This document shows, one piece after another, positions 32,935 through 38,834 of a stretch of DNA of 38,834 bases (the first letter of the stretch is position 1; every line of letters begins with the position of its first letter). The notes beneath the pieces are model-generated. The model saw nothing but the letters and a program-made list of their open reading frames with translations. It was not told the DNA's origin and ran no database searches. Source of the DNA: an uncultured Mailhella sp. (GTDB taxonomy: Bacteria > Desulfobacterota > Desulfovibrionia > Desulfovibrionales > Desulfovibrionaceae). The translations under genes and the position numbers were made by a program. The stretch lies in NCBI GenBank assembly GCA_944322695.1, contig CALUPQ010000081.1:1-38834 (forward strand), given 5' to 3'.

Positions 32935-33993
32935 TTATTCCTCTCCCCTTGCCGAAAGTTTGCGCAGAACGTCCTGCCACACGGCTTCGGGGTCTATGTT
33001 CTTCATGCAGTCGAAATGCCCCTTCGGGCACGTCCTGTGACCGTGCAGCCCGCAGGGGCGGCAGGGCACGTCCGCTTCCATCACGCTGCTCAGCTCCCCG
33101 CGGGGCGCAAAGCCGAGAGCGCGCACCGTGGGCCCGAACAGCGCCGTCACCGGCGTATGCTGCGCCCAGGCAAGGTGCATGGGGCCGGAATCGTTGGTGA
33201 CGTAGTCATCCAGTCTGCCGAGCACGGCGGCGAGAGACAGGAGACTGGTCCTGCCGGAAAGGTCCAGAAAACGGGGTTCATCCTCTCTCACTCCCGCAAG
33301 GGTCCGCACCTTTGCGGCGGTATCCTCCTCGCCGGGGCCGGCCAGCAGTACGGCGTTCACCCCCTCATCCAGCGCACGGCGCAGGATAAAGGCAAAACCT
33401 TCCGGCGTCCAGCGCTTGGTGGGCCACACCGAGCCGGGGTGCAGGCCGATGGTCCTTCCCGCAGGAAGCGGCGAAAGAAGCGCCTGAGCCTCCTCATGGG
33501 CGCGGGCGGGCAGCACCAGCTCGGGCCAGCGAAGGCTCTCGTCCTCCCGCACGGCGCGCGGCACGTCCAACGCGTCGCACAGAAGCAGCAGACGCTCGAT
33601 TTCCTGAAGTTCCCGGAAACGGCGGCTCACGCGGCGCGTGAACACGAAGCGTGAAAGCGCGGCCTCACAGTAGCCCACACGCACCGGTGCCCGGCTCGCC
33701 AGGGCCATGTACGAACTTCTCAGGCTGAGGTGGGCGTCCACCCAGACATCGTACCCTCTCCGCGCAATCTCACGCCCCTGCCGAAACACGGCGGCAAGGC
33801 CCTTTTCGCGGCCGCGCTTGTCGCAGGCATAGACGCGGGAAATTTCCGGCTGCTCCTCATACAGGGAGGAAAGCCCGCCGCGCACGTAGAAATCCAGCTC
33901 CGCCTGCGGCCATGCGGCCTTCAGCATGCGGATGAGGGGCAGCGTGAGGACCGAATCCCCCAGAAAGGCGGTGTTCCATACGGCAATACGCAT
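32935..33993 (-). CDS. waaF: ADP-heptose:LPS heptosyltransferase (glycosyltransferase family 9)
   Basis: 352 residues. N-terminal AVWNTAFLGDSVLTLPL, HPGSVWPTKRW, the nucleotide-sugar motif TNDSGPMHLAWA and the C-terminal cysteine pattern CRPCGLHGHRTCPKGHFDCM are typical of the heptosyltransferase II (WaaF) group. It adds heptose to the LPS inner core at the inner membrane's cytoplasmic face. It starts seven bases after the hypE stop and is followed directly by tatD. Assignment to WaaF rather than WaaC is by the cysteine motif and is not certain. Confidence 0.82.
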   Translation of the reverse strand: MRIAVWNTAFLGDSVLTLPLIRMLKAAWPQAELDFYVRGGLSSLYEEQPEISRVYACDKRGREKGLAAVFRQGREIARRGYDVWVDAHLSLRSSYMALASRAPVRVGYCEAALSRFVFTRRVSRRFRELQEIERLLLLCDALDVPRAVREDESLRWPELVLPARAHEEAQALLSPLPAGRTIGLHPGSVWPTKRWTPEGFAFILRRALDEGVNAVLLAGPGEEDTAAKVRTLAGVREDEPRFLDLSGRTSLLSLAAVLGRLDDYVTNDSGPMHLAWAQHTPVTALFGPTVRALGFAPRGELSSVMEADVPCRPCGLHGHRTCPKGHFDCMKNIDPEAVWQDVLRKLSARGEE

Positions 33994-34000
33994 AGGAACC

Positions 34001-34999
34001 TCAGCAGATGCGGGGCAGCTGCGCCCCTTCCAGCATGGAAAGAAGTCTCGTGCCGCCCATGAAGGTGCGAAGCTCCACCCGGGGCTTTTCCGCTTCCACG
34101 ATGTCGCCTATGATGGCGGCCTCGGCGCCAAACTCGCAATCCTTCATGACGGCAAGGGCCGCCTGCGCCTTTTCGCGGGGCAGAATGCAGATGAGCTTGC
34201 CCTCGTTGGCAAGGTACAGAGGGTCGAGCCCGAGCACGTCGCACCCTGCGCGCACATTTTCGTGCACGGGAACGGCCGCCTCCTCCACCACGCAGCCCAC
34301 GCCGGACTGCTCGGCGATTTCGTTGAGCGTGGTGGCAAGGCCGCCGCGCGTGGGGTCGCGCAGAACATGAACGTCGCCCACTTCGGTGATGAGGCGCTCC
34401 ACCATGTGATTCAAAGGCGCGCTGTCGCTCGCAACGCCGGCGGCAAAGGAAAGACCGTCGCGCTGAGCCATGACGGTAAGGCCGTGGTCGCCCATGGCGC
34501 CGCTCACAAGCACCGCGTCCCCGGGTCTTGCGGCATGGCCGGAAGGCGCGGGGACTGCAAGCACCTCGCCCACGCCCGCGGTGGTGATGAACATCCTGTC
34601 GCACGCGCCCCTGGGCACCACCTTGGTGTCGCCCGTCACGATGGAAACGTCCGCCTTCTTCGCGGCAAGGGCCATGTCCGCCACCACCTTTTCCAGAACG
34701 TCGAGCTCCAGCCCTTCCTCAAGAATGAAGGCGCAGGAAAGATAGCGCGGACGCGCCCCAAGCATGGAAACGTCGTTCACCGTGCCGTGCACCGCAAGGG
34801 AGCCGATGCTGCCGCCGGGAAAGAAGAGCGGGGTCACGGTGTAGCCGTCCGTGCTCATGGCCACGGGGCCGGAAATGTCGAGAAGCGCCGCATCGTCCAT
34901 GCGCCGCAGGATGCCGTTGTCGAAATGGCGGAGAAACACGTCGGCAATGAGCCGCTGCGACGCTCTGCCGCCGCTTCCGCTGTCGAGAAGAATCTTCAT
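34001..34999 (-). CDS. hypE: Hydrogenase maturation protein HypE
   Basis: 332 residues from 34999; the longer upstream frame is rejected because HypE homologues start at MKILLDSGSGG. Contains the PurM-like ATP-binding features AMSTDGYTV, VHGTVNDVSMLGA and RDPTRGGLATTLNEIA. It ends in PRIC, the C-terminal cysteine that HypF carbamoylates and HypE dehydrates to thiocyanate, giving the CN ligand of [NiFe]-hydrogenase. Followed by waaF and tatD on the same strand. hypD is nearby but separated by trpB. Confidence 0.94.
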   Translation of the reverse strand: MKILLDSGSGGRASQRLIADVFLRHFDNGILRRMDDAALLDISGPVAMSTDGYTVTPLFFPGGSIGSLAVHGTVNDVSMLGARPRYLSCAFILEEGLELDVLEKVVADMALAAKKADVSIVTGDTKVVPRGACDRMFITTAGVGEVLAVPAPSGHAARPGDAVLVSGAMGDHGLTVMAQRDGLSFAAGVASDSAPLNHMVERLITEVGDVHVLRDPTRGGLATTLNEIAEQSGVGCVVEEAAVPVHENVRAGCDVLGLDPLYLANEGKLICILPREKAQAALAVMKDCEFGAEAAIIGDIVEAEKPRVELRTFMGGTRLLSMLEGAQLPRIC

Positions 35000-35414
35000 G
35001 GCTGGCCTTTGAAAAAAGATGGATGCCTGAGAAAACGCCGCCGCTTCCGGAAGTCGCCGGAAATGCGCCGGATGGAAAAACCTTTCCCCGCCGAACGGGA
35101 AAACGCCTCTCCGCCGGACCGGAAGCTCCCCGTCCGCGCCCGTTTCCGGCCAATCCGCCGACAGGACGCAGGGGACGCATGAAAGGCAATCTAGCACAAA
35201 CGCGCGCAAAAAAAAACGCCCGGTCCCTCCCCGCGGGGGGAGGGAAAACCGGACGTTTCCGTCATATCTTGAAGAAATCCCGAGCGTTCCGTCGTCAGCG
35301 ACGGGAGGGAGTCCTTTTCTCCCGGACGGAGTTCCGTTCATCCGTCCGTAAGGCTCCCTGCGCGCCGTTCAGCGCGTTGCCGGAGGGGCAGCGGCCGTCT
35401 CCGGCGGTCTCTTT
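35000..35414. other. Spacer upstream of hypE containing the trpB terminator
   Basis: No gene is seen in 415 bases. The strong minus-strand terminator at 35208-35256 is inside it. A hairpin TCCGTCG-TCA-GCGACGGGA lies near 35288-35308. A promoter for hypE was not convincingly found. Confidence 0.6.
35208..35256 (-). terminator. Terminator of trpB
   Basis: On the minus strand, CCCTCCCC/GGGGAGGG extended by CCGGT/ACCGG arms, followed by CG and a run of nine T. Confidence 0.92.
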
Positions 35415-36629
35415 CTACATCCTGCCCTTCAGAAGTTCGGCAATCTGCGTCACGTCCTTGTCGCCGCGGCCGGAGAGGCAGACCATGATAATCTTGTCCT
35501 TGTCCAGCGTGGGGGCAAGGCGTATGGCATGGGCGAGCGCGTGGGAGGATTCCAGCGCGGGAATGATGCCTTCCTTTCTGGACAGGGTAAGGAAGGCGTC
35601 CACGGCTTCCTCGTCGGTCACGGTGACGTACTCGGCGCGGCCGGAATCCTTGAGCTGGCAGTGTTCAGGTCCCACGCCGGGGTAGTCGAGTCCGGCGGAA
35701 ATGGAGTACACCGGGGCCACGCCGCCGTTTTCGTCCTGGAGAAGATAGCCGTTGAATCCGTGCAGAATGCCGGGCTTGCCCTTGCACAGGCTCGCGGCGT
35801 GCTGACCGTAGCCCGGGCCCTTGCCGCCGGGTTCCACGCCCACGAGCTTCACCTCCGCGTCATCGAGGAAGCCCGCGAACATGCCGATGGAGTTGGAACC
35901 GCCGCCCACGCAGGCCACGGCGTAATCGGGCAGGCGGCCTATCTGCTCAAGGCTCTGGGCGCGGGCCTCACGGCCGATGATGGACTGGAAATGGCGCACC
36001 ATGACGGGATAGGGATGCGGGCCCACGGCGGAGCCGAGCACATAGAACATGTCGGGCTCGTTCACGAAGCAGGCCAGCGCCTCGTCCACGGCTTCCTTAA
36101 GAGTACGCTGACCGCTCATGGCCGGACGCACGTCCGCGCCCATCATGCGCATGCGGAACACGTTGAGGGCCTGGCGGTGCATGTCCTCCTCACCCATGTA
36201 CACCACGCACTCCATGCCGAAGAGCGCCGCCGTGGCCGCCGTGGCCACGCCGTGCTGACCTGCGCCGGTTTCCGCCACCAGACGTTTCTTGCCCATGCGC
36301 TTGGCCAGAAGCACCTGACCCAGGGTGTTGTTGATTTTGTGCGCGCCGAGGTGATTCAAATCCTCGCGCTTCAGATAAATCTGCGCGCCGCCGAGCTCGC
36401 GGCTCAGGTTGCGGCAATGGAAAACCGGAGAGGGACGCCCGCAGTAATGGGCAAAGAGCGCGGCAAGCTCGGCCTGGAAGTCGGGGTCGTCGCGGTACTT
36501 CGTGAAGGCTTCGTTGACCTCGTCGAGGACCTTCTTCAGATTTTCGGGAACATACTGGCCGCCGTAGGGACCGAAAAAGCCGGTTTCAAAGGCCTTGGCG
36601 CAAGTCTTGCTGGATTCGGAAACGCTCAT
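35415..36629 (-). CDS. trpB: Tryptophan synthase beta subunit
   Basis: 404 residues from 36629 (AGGAGTCAG upstream). N-terminal [12 protein letters not shown], the PLP lysine Lys98 in HLGAHKINN, the phosphate-binding GGGSNS loop and C-terminal CLSGRGDKD are those of the classical TrpB1 class. It condenses indole (or serine plus indole from TrpA) to tryptophan. No trpA or other trp gene adjoins it: its neighbours are hypE and hypD. It is preceded by a full Trp attenuator, so it is regulated by tryptophan supply on its own. Confidence 0.95.
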   Translation of the reverse strand: MSVSESSKTCAKAFETGFFGPYGGQYVPENLKKVLDEVNEAFTKYRDDPDFQAELAALFAHYCGRPSPVFHCRNLSRELGGAQIYLKREDLNHLGAHKINNTLGQVLLAKRMGKKRLVAETGAGQHGVATAATAALFGMECVVYMGEEDMHRQALNVFRMRMMGADVRPAMSGQRTLKEAVDEALACFVNEPDMFYVLGSAVGPHPYPVMVRHFQSIIGREARAQSLEQIGRLPDYAVACVGGGSNSIGMFAGFLDDAEVKLVGVEPGGKGPGYGQHAASLCKGKPGILHGFNGYLLQDENGGVAPVYSISAGLDYPGVGPEHCQLKDSGRAEYVTVTDEEAVDAFLTLSRKEGIIPALESSHALAHAIRLAPTLDKDKIIMVCLSGRGDKDVTQIAELLKGRM

Positions 36630-36674
36630 GTCTGACTCCTTCTGGGTCGGGCACGGCCTCCGATTCTGCCATAT

Positions 36675-36708
36675 AAAAAACCGCGGCCGTTGTTCCCGAC
36701 CGCGGTTC
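36675..36708 (-). terminator. Trp attenuator terminator (3:4 hairpin) before trpB
   Basis: On the minus strand, AACCGCGG and CCGCGGTT arms enclose 13 bases and run into TTTTTT. The left arm (segment 3, GAACCGCGG) can pair instead with segment 2 (CCGGGTTC at 36738-36745). Segment 2 can in turn pair with segment 1 inside the leader (TCCAGAAC at 36782-36789 against GTTCTGGA at 36734-36741). Confidence 0.9.
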
Positions 36709-36750
36709 AATGATATTGATGTAGAGAAAACACTCCAGAACCCGGCCCCT

Positions 36751-36804
36751 TTAGCAGGGCCACCACCACATGCAGGAAAGAGTTCTGGAAGAGTTCGTGT
36801 TCAT
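36751..36804 (-). CDS. trpL: Trp leader peptide
   Basis: 17 residues, [17 protein letters not shown], with three consecutive TGG codons next to the stop. The Trp codons sit beyond segment 1, so a ribosome stalled for lack of charged tRNA-Trp covers segment 1, frees segment 2 to pair with segment 3 and prevents the terminator. The start is almost at the predicted transcription start (promoter -10 at 36812), so the leader may be translated from a very short 5' end; no Shine-Dalgarno is evident. Confidence 0.88.
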   Translation of the reverse strand: MNTNSSRTLSCMWWWPC

Positions 36805-36811
36805 GGCTTTG

Positions 36812-36840
36812 TTAGTAGCCGAAAAAGGCAATGCCGTCAA
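36812..36840 (-). promoter_or_regulatory. Promoter of trpL-trpB
   Basis: On the minus strand, TTGACG, a 17-base spacer and TACTAA, just upstream of the leader peptide start. The -35 is five of six; the -10 is weak (three of six). Confidence 0.6.
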
Positions 36841-36888
36841 GAGGGGATGCGGGAGCTTTTCGGCTGGAAGGCCGTCGTCCGGGAAGCA

Positions 36889-37995
36889 TCACACTCCCCG
36901 GTAGCGGTACCACGCCGCGCAGCTTCCCTCGGTGGAGACCATGCACGGCCCGGTGGGGTTCTGCGGCGTGCACACCTTCCCGAAAAGCGGGCACTTGTCC
37001 GGCGTGAGCGCGCCGCGAAGAATGTCGCCGCAGCGGCAGCCGGGAATCCTGCCCGTATCCTCCATGGTCAGGCCGAGCCTCTCCAAAGCGTCGAACTCAC
37101 GCCATTCGTCACGCAGGGCGAGACCGCTTTCGGGAATGGTCCCGAGGCCGCGCCAGCGCGCGTCCGTCACCCGGAACACGGTTTCCATGATGCGCACCGC
37201 CTGCGGGCTGCCCTCCTCGCTCACGGCGCGCACGTAGGCGTTGCCCACCGCGGGCCTTCCCTCACGCAGCATTTCGAGCATGAGACACAGGGCGGAAAGG
37301 ATGTCCGCGGGCTCGAATCCGCCCACCACGGCCGGGCGTCCGAACTCCTCCGCCAGAAAGGCGAAGGGAGAAAGCCCCAGCACCACGGCCACATGCCCCG
37401 GCAGCAGGAAGGCGTCGATTCTGTGCGCCCCCTCCCCGTCTCCGGCAAGCAGCGCCCGCATGGCCGGAGGCACCAGCTTGTTGCACGGCACGATGCAGAA
37501 ATTGGAAAGCCCCATCTTCCGCGCCGCCATCACCGCCCCGGCAATGACGGGCGCCGTGGTCTCGAAGCCCACGGAAGGAAAGACCACGGTATCGCCGGGG
37601 TGCTCCGCGGCCAGCTTCACCGCGTCCAGCGGGGAATACACCACCTGCACGCGCGCGCCATCGGCCATGGCGTGCTTGAGCGAGCGGCCGTCCGGCCCGG
37701 GAACGCGCAGAAGGTCGCCGAAGGTGGCAACGATGACGTCCGGCTTCTCCGCCGCACGGATGAAGGCCGCCACTTCCGAATCGTGCGTGACGCACACCGG
37801 GCAGCCCGGTCCGGAAAGATGCTCCAGCCCCTCGGGCAGCAGGGAGCGCAGGCCGCTGCGGAAAATGGACACCGTGTGCGTGCCGCACACTTCCATGAAG
37901 CGCACGGGCCTGCCGAGCGCCGCAAGCTCGCGCTCCAGCCTGCCGAGCAGGGCACGGCAGAGCGCCGGGTCGTGAAACGAAGAAGAAAGATTCAT
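36889..37995 (-). CDS. hypD: Hydrogenase maturation protein HypD
   Basis: 368 residues from 37995 (AGGAGG upstream; the longer frame has no family match). Conserved cysteine blocks MEVCGTHT, GPGCPVC, VPCNK, IPGCRCGDI and CTPQNPTGPCMVSTEGSC are all present, including the [4Fe-4S] and the substrate-reducing Cys pair. With HypC it assembles the Fe(CN)2CO unit of [NiFe]-hydrogenase. Upstream, TTGACA-17-TACCCA on the minus strand (38029-38057) is a possible promoter. No hypC is adjacent in the window. Confidence 0.94.
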   Translation of the reverse strand: MNLSSSFHDPALCRALLGRLERELAALGRPVRFMEVCGTHTVSIFRSGLRSLLPEGLEHLSGPGCPVCVTHDSEVAAFIRAAEKPDVIVATFGDLLRVPGPDGRSLKHAMADGARVQVVYSPLDAVKLAAEHPGDTVVFPSVGFETTAPVIAGAVMAARKMGLSNFCIVPCNKLVPPAMRALLAGDGEGAHRIDAFLLPGHVAVVLGLSPFAFLAEEFGRPAVVGGFEPADILSALCLMLEMLREGRPAVGNAYVRAVSEEGSPQAVRIMETVFRVTDARWRGLGTIPESGLALRDEWREFDALERLGLTMEDTGRIPGCRCGDILRGALTPDKCPLFGKVCTPQNPTGPCMVSTEGSCAAWYRYRGV

Positions 37996-38718
37996 GCGGC
38001 CGCCTCCTGAACGCGTTTTTCCTTTCCTTGGGTAAACGCGGGACCGGGTCGTGTCAACGGCAGGCCGGAGAAAAAACGAAGAAGCGGCAGAACGTCCTTT
38101 CCTTTCAAAGCCCGGAGGAACCGTCACTCCGGCACGTCTTCCTGCCCCGCTCCGGGTCTTTTCGCACTGCCCTGCATGAGCTTCTTTCTCCCGCACTTCA
38201 CGGAAGAGGCGGCCATGCCGGGCAACCGCCGCAGCACCTTTGCCGGGAGCCGGACAGCTCCGCAAGGTAGCAAGATATAACGTGAGCAAAAATGCCCCAC
38301 TCCGTGCAGCGCCTTCCAGACGGAAATTACCGCTGAAATGGATAGAGACTTTTCCCCCTCCCACGCTCGGGCAGCCTCTGGCTTTTTCCGCCGCCCTCTC
38401 GGGCAGAACGGCTTTCCGCCGCACGCCTGAAAAAGCGCTCCCCATGCTCATCCAGCCTTTGCCAGGTCGTTTTTCCTGCGGACCGCCCGGCTCATGCCTC
38501 ACTTAGGCGTGCTCCCCTCCCTGCACCCCGCCCGGCCCGCTTTTCTCTCATCACGCTTTCCCTGTTCCCGTCTTCCGTGCAGACGCCATGACCGGCCCCG
38601 CTCCGCCGCAGACGCCCCTTTCATCAGAGAGCCGTGGCGTTGCCGCACCGTGCGAAAATCCGCGGCCGGGGCCGATTTTCCGCCTTTTCCCGCGCCGGGC
38701 TTTTTAAGGAAAAATTCC
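37996..38718. other. Long spacer between hypD and rpsL
   Basis: About 720 bases without a convincing gene. It holds the possible hypD promoter (38029-38057, minus). Around 38252-38273 the sequence GGACAGCTCCGCAAGGTAGC resembles the core of SRP RNA at most positions but departs at conserved ones. Several open frames here lack ribosome sites and family-like composition. Confidence 0.5.
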
Positions 38719-38747
38719 TTGACAAATTAATCATTCAAAGATATTTG
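38719..38747 (+). promoter_or_regulatory. Promoter of rpsL (str operon)
   Basis: TTGACA, a 17-base spacer and TATTTG, in an abruptly A+T-rich stretch directly before rpsL. A perfect -35 with a moderate -10. Confidence 0.75.
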
Positions 38748-38793
38748 ATATCGTTCTTTGGCCTAACTTTGTGTTTTTATTTTGGAGGAACAC

Positions 38794-38834
38794 ATGCCTA
38801 CTATTCAGCAGCTTATCCGTATCGAACGGAAGAA
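38794..38834 (+). CDS. rpsL: 30S ribosomal protein S12 (5' end only)
   Basis: The 13 complete codons visible read MPTIQQLIRIERK, the invariant start of S12, after GGAGGAACAC. The rest lies outside the window. In most bacteria rpsG, fusA and tuf follow. Confidence 0.93.
   Translation, partial: MPTIQQLIRIERK

Noticed and set aside
30035-38010. Several plus-strand frames over 350 codons opposite miaB, tatD/waaF, hypE, trpB and hypD
   Set aside because: All are antisense to genes with conserved active sites and show third-position bias of the opposite strand.
1-38834. CRISPR arrays, transposases, integrase genes, tRNA or rRNA genes
   Set aside because: None seen: no regularly spaced repeats, no transposase- or integrase-like product, and no recognisable cloverleaf in the spacers inspected by eye.

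Overview
The window reads as a stretch of chromosome from a GC-rich, Gram-negative anaerobe, most consistent with the Desulfovibrionaceae (gut Desulfovibrio/Bilophila/Mailhella type). The grounds are a long DUF3683-type FAD oxidoreductase, HypD/HypE hydrogenase maturation genes, BamD and WaaF (outer membrane and LPS), and a cytoplasmic molybdoenzyme. The placement is an inference from gene content, not a database result.

Left part, 1-11.1 kb, is housekeeping. A partial FAD oxidoreductase and an M23 endopeptidase lie on the minus strand. On the plus strand are a pgsA - FtsB-like - TPR - lipoprotein cluster, fbp, tsaD and a trxA-trxB-bamD operon. A solitary PheC-like (cyclohexadienyl dehydratase type) periplasmic protein follows at 11.4-12.2 kb.

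The middle, about 12.6-29.9 kb, is the accessory region and the main result. A sensor kinase with an extracellular solute-binding domain (12.6-14.5 kb) and a sigma-54 response regulator (23.3-24.7 kb) bracket two arylsulfotransferase (ASST) operons. Past the regulator lies a third operon with a 965-residue exported protein of unknown family, a YeiH-family membrane protein and two tiny membrane proteins. Every ASST gene is followed by genes for small secreted helix-hairpin-helix (HhH) proteins, and the third operon ends with one too (four in total). Each of the three operons has a -24/-12 sigma-54 promoter. Each promoter has, about 90-140 bases upstream of its expected start, one or two copies of the same palindrome, TGTGC-N8-GCACA. 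This looks like a self-contained two-component/sigma-54 regulon for periplasmic sulfate-ester chemistry with dedicated HhH partner proteins. A cytoplasmic molybdopterin oxidoreductase with a four-cluster Fe-S subunit, and a decayed copy of the regulator's C-terminus, lie between the ASST operons and the intact regulator. The 16.7-19.7 kb part is visibly richer in A+T and may be imported.

Right part, 30.4-38.8 kb, is again housekeeping, on the minus strand: miaB, tatD-waaF-hypE, a lone trpB and hypD. trpB is preceded by a complete Trp attenuator: a leader peptide with three consecutive Trp codons and mutually exclusive 1:2, 2:3 and 3:4 hairpins. The window ends at the promoter and first codons of rpsL (start of the str operon).
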